From Pseudomonadota bacterium (lineage in GTDB: Bacteria > Pseudomonadota > Alphaproteobacteria > UBA828), in assembly GCA_027624955.1 (NCBI GenBank), contig JAQBTG010000004.1, positions 58,923-122,922 of the forward strand: 64,000 nt of DNA, written 5' to 3'. The notes beneath the pieces were generated by a model. It searched no databases and was not told the origin of the DNA. It saw only the letters and a list, made by a program, of their open reading frames with translations. Positions within the stretch are counted from its first letter, which is position 1; every line of letters starts with the position of its first letter. Positions 8,323-16,407 of this stretch are shown here, one piece after another. The translations under genes were made by a program, and so were the position numbers.

Positions 8323-9057
8323 TTTGATCTGACGGGTAAACGGGCGTTGGTGACGGGTGCGACTGGCGGCATCGGTGCGGCAATTGCGCGCGCTTTGCAC
8401 GCCCAGGGCGCCGAAGTGGCGTTGTCCGGCAGCCGGCAAACGGTGCTGGATCAACAAGTGGCGGATTTCGGGACGCGCGCCCATGCGGTACCTTGTGATC
8501 TGAAAGACACGCAATCGGTCGAGGGCCTGATGGGCCGCGCCACCGAGGCGATGGGCGGCATGGAGGTCTTGGTCCATTGTGCCGGCATTACCCGCGATAA
8601 TCTGGCTCTCAGAATGAAGGATGAGGAATGGCAGGATGTGATAGACATCAATTTGGGCGTGGGTTTCAGGTTGGCGCGGGCGTCTCTTCGCGGCATGATG
8701 AAAGCGCGTTGGGGACGGATTCTATTCGTTACATCCGTTGTCGGCGCCACCGGAAATCCGGGGCAGGCCAATTACGCCGCTTCTAAATCCGGTCTGACTG
8801 GATTGGCTAAGGCGCTGGCGGCCGAAGTCGCCAGCCGCGGCGTGACGGTGAATTGCGTCGCCCCGGGGTTTATCGATACCGCAATGACGGAAGCCCTGAA
8901 TGAGGCCCAGCGCGAGCGAATCGTCGCAGCGATTCCGGCGGCGCATATCGGTGCGGTGACTGACGTGGCGGCCGGTTGTGTTTATCTCGCCAGCGACGAA
9001 GCGGCCTACGTGACCGGCCAGACCCTACATATCAACGGCGGTATGGCGATGTTTTGA
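8320..9057 (+). CDS. fabG: 3-oxoacyl-[ACP] reductase
   Basis: NADPH-dependent reduction of 3-oxoacyl-ACP in fatty-acid elongation. Short-chain dehydrogenase fold: cofactor motif TGATGGIG at residues 12-19, NAG-type CAGI near 87-90, and the catalytic triad Ser139, Tyr152 and Lys156 (YAASK). C-terminal VNCVAPGFIDTAMTE is typical of FabG. At 245 residues the length is standard. It follows fabD after 48 bases. Confidence 0.96.
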   Translation: MFDLTGKRALVTGATGGIGAAIARALHAQGAEVALSGSRQTVLDQQVADFGTRAHAVPCDLKDTQSVEGLMGRATEAMGGMEVLVHCAGITRDNLALRMKDEEWQDVIDINLGVGFRLARASLRGMMKARWGRILFVTSVVGATGNPGQANYAASKSGLTGLAKALAAEVASRGVTVNCVAPGFIDTAMTEALNEAQRERIVAAIPAAHIGAVTDVAAGCVYLASDEAAYVTGQTLHINGGMAMF

Positions 9058-9077
9058 CGGCCAGCAACGAGACTGCG

Positions 9078-9106
9078 TTGACTTGTGGCCATGCGCCACA
9101 AAGTAT
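9078..9106 (+). promoter_or_regulatory. Candidate acpP promoter with an inverted repeat filling its spacer
   Basis: TTGACT (9078-9083), exactly 17 bases, then AAGTAT (9101-9106). The whole spacer 9084-9100 is an interrupted palindrome, TGTGGC-N5-GCCACA. A repressor bound there would block RNA polymerase, so this may be a regulated promoter giving acpP and fabF extra transcription beyond fabD-fabG readthrough. Regulator unknown. Confidence 0.45.
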
Positions 9107-9150
9107 GTTACCTACCGCGCGCGTCGGCGGGAAATCGCCCCGGAGTCGTA

Positions 9151-9166
9151 CGCGGAATTATCCGCG
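9151..9166 (+). promoter_or_regulatory. Short hairpin in the acpP leader
   Basis: CGCGGA-ATTA-TCCGCG forms a perfect 6-bp stem with a 4-base loop about 92 bases upstream of the acpP start and within its presumed leader. No T-run follows, so a terminator is unlikely; it may protect the abundant acpP message. Confidence 0.35.
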
Positions 9167-9257
9167 GTAAGCTAATATCAAGGCTATACCTGACGGTGTC
9201 TGAACCTATAATCCAGTCGTTTAACGGATCGCCAAGCAATATCCGAGGGAATGTTTA

Positions 9258-9494
9258 ATGAGTGATGATATCTCGGCACGGGTAAAGAAGATCGTCGTCG
9301 AACATTTGGGCGTCGATGAAGATAAAGTGACCGATGGCGCGAGTTTTATTGATGATCTGGGCGCTGATAGCCTCGATACGGTAGAACTTGTCATGGCCTT
9401 CGAAGAAGAGTTCGGGTGCGAGATTCCGGATGACGCTGCGGAGAAAATCCTGACCGTCAAAGACGCGGTCAACTACATCGAGCAAATCACCTGA
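9258..9494 (+). CDS. acpP: Acyl carrier protein
   Basis: Carries acyl intermediates on a 4'-phosphopantetheine arm. The attachment serine is S38 in [19 protein letters not shown], the hallmark of AcpP. The protein is 78 residues and acidic, as expected. A GAGGGA sequence lies shortly upstream of ATG 9258. A 200-base gap separates it from fabG and contains its own promoter candidate. fabF follows after 88 bases. Confidence 0.97.
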   Translation: MSDDISARVKKIVVEHLGVDEDKVTDGASFIDDLGADSLDTVELVMAFEEEFGCEIPDDAAEKILTVKDAVNYIEQIT

Positions 9495-9582
9495 TTCTGG
9501 CTTCGCTGCGCCGCGGAGACCGGCCGATGACCGCTTCACGGATATCGCATCGCGCCGTCGTTAAGGGCGGGGAATCCGGCGT

Positions 9583-10842
9583 ATGAGACGCGTGGTTGTT
9601 ACAGGTTTGGGCCTCGTAACGCCGCTTGGTAGCGGCGTCGCCCACTGTTGGGATCGCTTGATCAAATCTGAATCCGGCATCGGCAGCATCGATAAATTCG
9701 ATGTTTCCGATCTGCCCGCTAAGATCGCTGCGCATGTGCCGACCGGCGACGGGCCCGGCGATTTTGATGCACTCAAATACATCTCGAACAAAGACACCAG
9801 GCGGATGGACCAGTTCATCATCTTCGCGCTTGGCGCCGCAATCCAGGCGGTAGAGGATTCGGGCTGGAAGCCCGAGAGCGAGGAAGAGCAGGACCGCACC
9901 GGAGTCATGATCGGCTCCGGCATTGGCGGTTTGCAAACCATCGAGAAGGGCGCGATTCTCGTGCATGAGCACGGCCCGCGCAAGCTCAGCCCATTTTTTA
10001 TCCCCTCCAGCCTGATCAATCTCGCGTCCGGCCATATTTCGATAAAATACGGCTTCAAAGGGCCCAATCATTCCGTCGTGACGGCATGCTCCACCGGCGC
10101 CCATGCCATTGGCGACGCATCGCGTTTAATTATGCTGGAAGATGCCGACGTCATGGTGGCGGGCGGTGCCGAAGCCGGTATCTGCCGCCTCGGAATTGCC
10201 GGCTTCTCGGCCTCGCGGGCGCTGTCGACCAATTTCAACGATGAGCCCAAGCGCGGCTCACGGCCCTGGGATAGGGCGCGCGACGGATTCGTCATGGGCG
10301 AGGGTTCCGGTGTGGTGGTACTCGAAGAGTATGAGCACGCCAAAAAGCGCGGCGCTAAAATCTACGCCGAGATTCTCGGCTATGGCATGAGTGGCGACGC
10401 GTATCATATCACCGCACCCGCACCGGACGGGGCTGGTGGTTTCAAATCTATGAGCCGGGCGCTGAAGAGTGCCGGACTCAACACCAGCGACATCGATTAT
10501 GTGAATGCCCACGGCACGTCCACGCCGCTTGGTGACGAGATCGAATTGAACGCGGTCAAGCGCCTGTTCGGGTCCGATGCAGATCACATCTCGATGTCGT
10601 CGACGAAATCCTCGATCGGCCATCTGTTAGGCGCCGCCGGCAGCGTTGAATGCATCTTTTCGATCCTGGCTATCCAGAACGACATCGTTCCGCCCACGCT
10701 CAACCTCGAGGACCCGTCCGAGGGCTGCGACCTGGATCTTGTGCCGCTGGTCGCCAAGGAGCGGAAAGTGAGCCGCGCCATGTCGAATTCATTTGGATTT
10801 GGCGGGACCAACGCTACTTTGATCGTCGGCGAGGTCACTTAA
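9583..10842 (+). CDS. fabF: 3-oxoacyl-[ACP] synthase II
   Basis: Condensing enzyme extending acyl-ACP with malonyl-ACP. Catalytic Cys169 lies in VVTACSTGAHAIGDA. The two histidines are in NAHGTSTPLGD and SSIGHLLGAAGS. Length 419 residues, standard. ATG 9583 is preceded by GGGCGGGGAAT. Only six bases separate its stop from mltG, so the two are likely cotranscribed. Confidence 0.97.
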   Translation: MRRVVVTGLGLVTPLGSGVAHCWDRLIKSESGIGSIDKFDVSDLPAKIAAHVPTGDGPGDFDALKYISNKDTRRMDQFIIFALGAAIQAVEDSGWKPESEEEQDRTGVMIGSGIGGLQTIEKGAILVHEHGPRKLSPFFIPSSLINLASGHISIKYGFKGPNHSVVTACSTGAHAIGDASRLIMLEDADVMVAGGAEAGICRLGIAGFSASRALSTNFNDEPKRGSRPWDRARDGFVMGEGSGVVVLEEYEHAKKRGAKIYAEILGYGMSGDAYHITAPAPDGAGGFKSMSRALKSAGLNTSDIDYVNAHGTSTPLGDEIELNAVKRLFGSDADHISMSSTKSSIGHLLGAAGSVECIFSILAIQNDIVPPTLNLEDPSEGCDLDLVPLVAKERKVSRAMSNSFGFGGTNATLIVGEVT

Positions 10843-10848
10843 CTTACA

Positions 10849-11859
10849 ATGGCTTTGGCCGCACCGTATCGGCGCGCGCTAATCTGGATTGTCGTATCCA
10901 CCGCCGTTGTTGCTGCCGTCATCCTTGCCGTCTGGATATATCTCGACCAAAATTTCGAATCGGCCAATGGGCTGGAGTCTCCGCGCACCGTGATACTCGC
11001 ACCCGGGAGCGGTGTTTGGGATATCGCCGAAGCGCTTTATGCAGCCGGCGTCTTAGAAGATCCCAACGTATTCGCCCTTGGCATTTGGCGCAGTGGACAC
11101 GGCGGCGCCTTGAAAGCCGGCGAGTATGAATTTCAGCCCGGTATCACGCCGCGCGAGGCGATGGAAATACTGCTCGCGGGAAAAGCCCTGGACTACCGCC
11201 TGACAATACCCGAGGGCTTAACCAGCGCCGAAATTATGCGCCTACTCGAAGACGCCGAGGCGCTCGACGGTGACGTGACCGAAATTCCACGCGAGGGTGC
11301 GCTTCTCCCAGAGACCTATTTTTACCGCCGTGGAGACAGCCGGGCGGACATGATCCGTCGCATGGAAGCCGGGATGCAAAGCGCGTTGGCTGAGCTTTGG
11401 CCCAACCGCGCCGAGGGTTTGCCGTTTGATACGCCGGAGCAGGCGCTGGTGCTGGCCTCCATCGTCGAGAAAGAAACCGCCCGAACCGACGAGCGCCGGC
11501 AAGTGGCCGGGGTATTCGTCAATCGGTTGCGCAACAACATGCGTCTCCAATCCGATCCGACGGTGATCTTCGCAGTGACCGGTGGTGACGTAGCCCTAGG
11601 GCGCCCCTTGAGCAAAGCCGACCTGGCCTTTGACAGCCCGTTCAACACCTATCGGCATAGCGGCCTGCCGCCCGAGCCGATTGCCCATCCCGGGCGTGGT
11701 TCGCTGGCGGCTGTGCTGAATCCCCTGGCCACCGACGCGCTTTATTTTGTCGCCGATGGCAGCGGCGGGCATGCCTTCGCGGCAACCCTGGAGGAGCATA
11801 ATAAAAATGTGGCGCGCTGGCGTAAATTGCAGAAACAGAATATTGCGCCAAAGCCGTAA
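10849..11859 (+). CDS. mltG: Endolytic murein transglycosylase MltG
   Basis: Inner-membrane enzyme that cuts nascent glycan strands and so limits their length. One N-terminal membrane helix (about residues 10-31) is followed by a LysM-like region and the YceG domain. The catalytic glutamate is E207 in LASIVEKETA, and NRLRNNMRLQSDPTVIFA and FNTYRHSGLPPEPI are further family motifs. Length 336 residues. The fabF-mltG link is a conserved alphaproteobacterial arrangement that couples lipid and cell-wall synthesis. Confidence 0.95.
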   Translation: MALAAPYRRALIWIVVSTAVVAAVILAVWIYLDQNFESANGLESPRTVILAPGSGVWDIAEALYAAGVLEDPNVFALGIWRSGHGGALKAGEYEFQPGITPREAMEILLAGKALDYRLTIPEGLTSAEIMRLLEDAEALDGDVTEIPREGALLPETYFYRRGDSRADMIRRMEAGMQSALAELWPNRAEGLPFDTPEQALVLASIVEKETARTDERRQVAGVFVNRLRNNMRLQSDPTVIFAVTGGDVALGRPLSKADLAFDSPFNTYRHSGLPPEPIAHPGRGSLAAVLNPLATDALYFVADGSGGHAFAATLEEHNKNVARWRKLQKQNIAPKP

Positions 11860-11950
11860 CCCGCTGTGGCGCCCGGGTGCGGCTGTTGCCGTTGGCGCTC
11901 AAAGTATATAGTCGGCCGCGCGATAAGCGGCAGGCGGCGGAGGAGCGAGA

Positions 11951-12838
11951 GTGGGCGTCCATAGCATGACAGGGTTTGCCCGCGCCGAAGGGCGCGACGC
12001 GACGGTCGATTGGATTTGGGAAGCGAAGAGCGTCAACGGTCGCGGTCTCGACCTGCGCTGCCGGCTCGCCAACGGGCTGGAGGGGCTAGAACCTGAACTG
12101 CGCAAAGCCGCGATGGCGCGCTTCAAGCGCGGAAACATCTCGATAAATTTGCGCCTCACTCGCCAGACCGGAACGCCCCAAGTGCGGGTGAACCGGGAAC
12201 TGCTGGACGAAATGATTGCGCTGGCCGGAGAATATCGCGGCGCCGAGGGCATCGAGCGCCCCGGGCTTGACGGTCTGCTGGCCCTGCGCGGCGTCATCGA
12301 GCCGGTCGAAGAGATCGGGGATGGCGGTGATTGCGCGGCGCGCGATAAGGCAATAGCGGCAAGCATGACGGAGCTGCTCGATGAGCTTTCGCTCGCGCGC
12401 GCGGCGGAAGGCGCCAGTCTAAGTGATATCGTTGGCGCGCAATTGGCGACGATGGAAAGCCTGAGCCGGCGCGCTGGGGAAAGTGCGGCACTTCGCCCGG
12501 AAGCGGCCAAGGCGCGGCTGATGGCACAGGTGGCGGCGCTGCTGGAGGCGGGTGCGCCGCTGGCAGAGGAGCGTCTCGCCCAAGAGCTCGCAATTCTTGC
12601 CGTAAAAACCGATATTCGTGAGGAATTGGATCGCTTGGGCACGCATATTGCCGCCGCCAAGGCGCTGGTGTCGGAGGGCGGTGCGATCGGGCGCAAGCTT
12701 GATTTTCTGGCTCAGGAACTGAACCGCGAAGCCAACACTCTGTGTGCTAAATCCAATGATGCGCAGTTGAGCGACATCGGGCTCGATCTTAAGGCGGTCA
12801 TCGACCAATTTCGCGAGCAGGTGCAGAACATTGAATGA
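11951..12838 (+). CDS. yicC: YicC family protein
   Basis: Conserved protein; the E. coli homologue has been linked to endoribonuclease activity and stationary-phase survival. N-terminus reads VHSMTGFARAEG, the family signature. I use GTG 11951, with AGGAG six to ten bases upstream; ATG 11966 would truncate the SMTGFAR signature. The C-terminal DUF1732 part is present (IGRKLDFLAQELNREANTLCAKSND). Length 295 residues. Its end overlaps gmk, its usual partner. Confidence 0.93.
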   Translation: MGVHSMTGFARAEGRDATVDWIWEAKSVNGRGLDLRCRLANGLEGLEPELRKAAMARFKRGNISINLRLTRQTGTPQVRVNRELLDEMIALAGEYRGAEGIERPGLDGLLALRGVIEPVEEIGDGGDCAARDKAIAASMTELLDELSLARAAEGASLSDIVGAQLATMESLSRRAGESAALRPEAAKARLMAQVAALLEAGAPLAEERLAQELAILAVKTDIREELDRLGTHIAAAKALVSEGGAIGRKLDFLAQELNREANTLCAKSNDAQLSDIGLDLKAVIDQFREQVQNIE

Positions 12839-13514
12839 AGCCGTGAAAGAAGCCGTAGGTGGGGCCGGAAACAACGCTTCCGGGCCGCTCGCCCGGCGCG
12901 GGATTTTGTTTGTTCTCTCGTCGCCTTCCGGCGCCGGTAAGACGTCAATCGCGCGCCGGCTGCTTGAGTTGGAACCGGGCACGCGGATGTCCGTCTCGGC
13001 GACGACCCGACCAAAGCGCCGCGACGAATTGAATGGGCGGGACTATCACTTTGTCAGCCAGGCGAAATTCGATCAGATGGTGGAACAGGGCGGGTTTCTG
13101 GAGCATGCCGAAGTGTTCGGCCATAGTTACGGCACACCGCGCGACCAGGTCGAGGAGATGCTTGCCGCCGGATATGACGTGATCTTCGATATTGATTGGC
13201 AGGGCGCGCAGCAACTGGCGCACGCGGCAGCGTTCGATGTGCTGCGCGTGTTCGTGCTGCCGCCATCGCTGCACGAGCTGGAAAGCCGCCTGCAACGCCG
13301 CGCTCAGGACAGTGCCGAGGTCGTGGCGGCGCGCATGGCGAAGGCGGTCGATGAAATGAGCCATTACGGCGAATATGATCATGTGATCATCAATCGCGCG
13401 CTTGACGACAGCGTCGACGCGGCGCGCGCCATTCTGAATGCCGAACGCACGCGCCGCGAACGCTATATTGGGCTGGATGCATTCGTCCATGCCCTGACCG
13501 AAGAGCGGCGCTGA
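12831..13514 (+). CDS. gmk: Guanylate kinase
   Basis: Phosphorylates GMP to GDP with ATP. P-loop LSSPSGAGKT at residues 29-38, then the GMP-binding SVSATTRPKRRDELNGRDYHFV segment. At 227 residues it is of normal length plus a short N-terminal extension. The start is unsure: the frame opens with TTG 12831, overlapping yicC by 8 bases; GTG 12843 is an alternative that still retains the P-loop. It ends 11 bases from the oppositely oriented GNAT gene, with no clear terminator between them. Confidence 0.95.
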   Translation: MNEAVKEAVGGAGNNASGPLARRGILFVLSSPSGAGKTSIARRLLELEPGTRMSVSATTRPKRRDELNGRDYHFVSQAKFDQMVEQGGFLEHAEVFGHSYGTPRDQVEEMLAAGYDVIFDIDWQGAQQLAHAAAFDVLRVFVLPPSLHELESRLQRRAQDSAEVVAARMAKAVDEMSHYGEYDHVIINRALDDSVDAARAILNAERTRRERYIGLDAFVHALTEERR

Positions 13515-13525
13515 ACCCGCCGCGT

Positions 13526-14020
13526 TTATTCGCCCGCCCTTGTCAGCATGCCGCTGCAACCGCGCAAAGCATCCGGCTGCAGTTCCAAGGCATGAAATCG
13601 CTCAGCCGCCACGTCGGTCGGGAATTCGAGAGAAAATTCACGCGCTGGGCGAAACCCGAAACGGCTGAGATAGCGCGCTTCTCCAATAGCCGCCACGGCG
13701 TCATGGCCGCGCGTGCGCGCGGCATCAAGGCTTTGTTCAATCAATCGGCTGCCAAGGCCAAGATTACCGTGCGCCGCCGCCACCGCGATGGGGCCGAGAA
13801 GGAGCGCCGATTGCGTGCCCGGGATGGCGAGCGGCCAGAATCGAATCGTGCCGAGGATGTCGGCGTCGCGGCGGGCGACAAAGCACAGCTCGGCAACCGG
13901 GGGGATCCCGTCGCGCAGGCGATAGGAGGGCCGGGCATGACGCTCAGGTCCGAAGGCGGCATCCAACAATATTTCAATGGCCGGGCCGTCCAACGGCCCT
14001 TCGAAGGAAATTTCAAACAT
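13526..14020 (-). CDS. GNAT family N-acetyltransferase
   Basis: Predicted acetyl-CoA-dependent acyltransferase of 164 residues (start ATG 14020). The acetyl-CoA-binding strand and loop are seen as LLLGPIAVAAAHGNLGLGSRLIEQ, and the C-terminal part YLSRFGFRPAREFSL resembles YhbS-type enzymes (COG3153). The open frame continues upstream over the whole end of rsmA as Arg-rich nonsense, so the longer form is rejected. It follows rsmA by 170 bases on the same strand. Substrate unknown. Confidence 0.85.
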   Translation of the reverse strand: MFEISFEGPLDGPAIEILLDAAFGPERHARPSYRLRDGIPPVAELCFVARRDADILGTIRFWPLAIPGTQSALLLGPIAVAAAHGNLGLGSRLIEQSLDAARTRGHDAVAAIGEARYLSRFGFRPAREFSLEFPTDVAAERFHALELQPDALRGCSGMLTRAGE

Positions 14021-14190
14021 GGCACGAACTTTCGACGATGGAATGTGGTGCGGACGCAAGCGCGCACCACGGATATCTCCGTCGTGCGCTATGCCTGGGA
14101 AGGCGTCGAAGCGCGTCGTCGTCGCTGTTTGAAGTAACTGGTCATCGCGGCGCAGGACATAGCGGCAAGTGGCGACGCGGGCAAGCGATT

Positions 14191-15051
14191 TTATTTTTGC
14201 TGTGGCGCCGCGAACTCCGGCAATGCGCGGGCCAGGGCGCAAAATTTTTCTATTTCCAGCATTTCGGCGCGCACCCGAGGATCGACGCCATTGGCGATGA
14301 GAAATTTCTCGGGATCGGCGACCAGTCCTTTCATCGCGGCGCGCATCATCTTGCGCCGTTGCCCGAAGGCCGCGGCGGTCACGCGGGCCAGCGCCGCAGG
14401 CTCGGCCGGGAACAGCGGAACGGGGCGAGGAACTAACTGGATCACCGTGGACGTGACTTTCGGTGGCGGCGTGAACGCCTTCGCGCTGACATCGAAGAGT
14501 CGGCGCGTCTCGCAACGCCACTGCGCCAGGATGGATAAGCGGCCATAGTCTTTCGTGCCGGGCGCTGCCGTCAGGCGGGCGGCGACTTCTTTTTGGAACA
14601 TCAGAGTGAGGCTGATATAACGCTCCGGCGCCGCGAGCCAGCGGATCAACAGCGCCGTACCGACATTGTAGGGCAAATTGGCGACGATTTTGACCGGTCC
14701 GGAAAGGCGTTCATCGAGATCTACTTTGAGCGCATCTGCGGCAATTATTTCCAGGCGGTCCGGCCACGCGCGGACAAGGTCAGCCAGCGCCGCGACACAA
14801 CGCTGATCCCGCTCGACTGCAACGACACGCCGCGCGCCAGCTTCCAGCAGGGCGCGCGTCAGACCGCCGGGCCCGGGCCCAATTTCCAGCACGGTCACCT
14901 GGTCAACAGGGGCCGCCGCGCGCGCGATTTTCGCGCACAGGTTGGGATCAAGAAGGAAATGCTGGCCGAGCGATTTGCGGGCGTTCAGGCCATGGCGGGA
15001 TACCGTATCAGCGAGGCTCTTTAGCGTGCTGCCCGGGGTCGTACTAGACAC
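14191..15051 (-). CDS. rsmA: 16S rRNA (adenine1518-N6/adenine1519-N6)-dimethyltransferase
   Basis: Dimethylates two adjacent adenosines in the 3' hairpin of 16S rRNA (KsgA). SAM-binding motif VLEIGPGPGGLT at residues 54-65, catalytic NLPYN at 125-129, and the N-terminal SLGQHFLLDPNL signature are all present. Length 286 residues. Its start overlaps the surA stop by 8 bases. In many relatives pdxA lies between surA and rsmA; here it is absent. Confidence 0.96.
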   Translation of the reverse strand: MSSTTPGSTLKSLADTVSRHGLNARKSLGQHFLLDPNLCAKIARAAAPVDQVTVLEIGPGPGGLTRALLEAGARRVVAVERDQRCVAALADLVRAWPDRLEIIAADALKVDLDERLSGPVKIVANLPYNVGTALLIRWLAAPERYISLTLMFQKEVAARLTAAPGTKDYGRLSILAQWRCETRRLFDVSAKAFTPPPKVTSTVIQLVPRPVPLFPAEPAALARVTAAAFGQRRKMMRAAMKGLVADPEKFLIANGVDPRVRAEMLEIEKFCALARALPEFAAPQQK

Positions 15052-16333
15052 GAAAATCGACGAAGGCGGAGCGCCTGAGATCGCGCAAATAGCGCCGCGC
15101 CTGCAATTCCAGGCGCCGATTGCTAATATCCCGGCGCATTGTGTCCCGTGTTGGCAGTTCGACCTCAGCCTCTACCCGGCTGCAGACCATCAATATTCTG
15201 AAACCGCGGCCGAACGGCAGCGGCGGACTTAATTCCATGGCCTGCACATTCAGCACGGCGTCGCGCAAATCCGTCGGCATGTCGCGAAGGCCGAGCTCGC
15301 CCAGATCACCAGATTGCGATGACGTGAAATCAGCGGTGAGGCGCAGCATGTCCGCGCAGTCTTCCGATTGTGCATGCGACTGCCTGATCCGATCCAGCAC
15401 GGTTTCCCTGTCGGTGCCGAAATCTTCGACGATCAACTGCGCCAAATGGAGGCGGGCATCCAGCGGGTTCGCCGTCAACACTGTTCGCCGGTCGATGAGC
15501 TTGATGATATGTACGCCGTCGAACGTGCGAACAAGGCTGGAGATATCTCCGGGCGCCATGGCCGACAATATTGCGTCTATCTCAGCCGGTAACTGTCCTT
15601 CAATTACCCACCCAATATCGCCGCCAACGGCTGACGTGGCACTTTGCGAAAATTGGCGGGCGATCTCTGGAAAGGCGACTCCCTGGCGCAGCTGCGCCAA
15701 CAGGTTTTCCGCGGTGTCCGTGATCTCCCGTTCCTGATCGGTCGATTCAATGGAGAGAAATATTTCAGCGACCCGATATTCGGGTTGTCCGCGGCTGCTT
15801 TCCAATCGCGACAATGCTCCGTCTATTTCATCCTCGCCGACAGAGATCGCGGAGCTCAGGCGCCGCGAGATCAATTTGGTCCAGGCGATTTCAGCCTTTA
15901 ATTGTGCTATCAGCGCCTCGCGGTCTAGCCGATTGGCGCGTACAAAATTGTCGAAGCCACCCTCTCCTGTGCCGAGTTTCTGTTCGATCTGGTTGATGGT
16001 GAACTCGATATCGCGATCGGTGGCAGAGATGTCTAGACGCGCTGCTTCTTGGGTCTGGAGATATTCGTCGACCAGAGTACGCAAGACTTGGGGCGCGATT
16101 TGACGGCGTAATTCCGGCGCATCGCGTAGGTTGGACGACGCGACCACGATGTTAATCCGGGCCGCCAGGTCATAGAGCGAGATCACATCGTCGTTGACCA
16201 CGGCGGCGATGCGCATGATGTCTTGCGCGCGCGCGAGGTTTTGCGGTGGTAAAAGCAGGCTGATCGTTGCCGCGAGGAGAAGCGCGGCGCCGAGGACTGC
16301 GCGGGTGTATGATATTTTGACCCGATTCAACAT
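15044..16333 (-). CDS. surA: Periplasmic chaperone / peptidyl-prolyl isomerase SurA
   Basis: Helps outer-membrane proteins, including LptD, to fold. An N-terminal signal peptide (hydrophobic run to about residue 30, cleavage near LARAQ) precedes the SurA N-terminal domain (AAVVNDDVISLYDL). One recognisable parvulin domain lies around residues 180-290 (AEIFLSI, FSQSATSAVGGDIGWV, DGVHIIKLID), followed by a divergent second part. Length 429 residues. It lies directly downstream of lptD (74-base gap). Confidence 0.9.
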   Translation of the reverse strand: MLNRVKISYTRAVLGAALLLAATISLLLPPQNLARAQDIMRIAAVVNDDVISLYDLAARINIVVASSNLRDAPELRRQIAPQVLRTLVDEYLQTQEAARLDISATDRDIEFTINQIEQKLGTGEGGFDNFVRANRLDREALIAQLKAEIAWTKLISRRLSSAISVGEDEIDGALSRLESSRGQPEYRVAEIFLSIESTDQEREITDTAENLLAQLRQGVAFPEIARQFSQSATSAVGGDIGWVIEGQLPAEIDAILSAMAPGDISSLVRTFDGVHIIKLIDRRTVLTANPLDARLHLAQLIVEDFGTDRETVLDRIRQSHAQSEDCADMLRLTADFTSSQSGDLGELGLRDMPTDLRDAVLNVQAMELSPPLPFGRGFRILMVCSRVEAEVELPTRDTMRRDISNRRLELQARRYLRDLRRSAFVDFRV

Positions 16334-16407
16334 TCTATGTCAGGTTTATAACTCTCTGACGCCCTTGGGCAACCATGTTTAAAAAACCGGTGTCCCGCGT
16401 CTCCAGA

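Noticed and set aside
14021..14521. N-terminal half of a 331-residue frame including the GNAT gene
   Set aside because: Arg-rich sequence antiparallel in style to, and overlapping, rsmA; the GNAT fold begins at ATG 14020.
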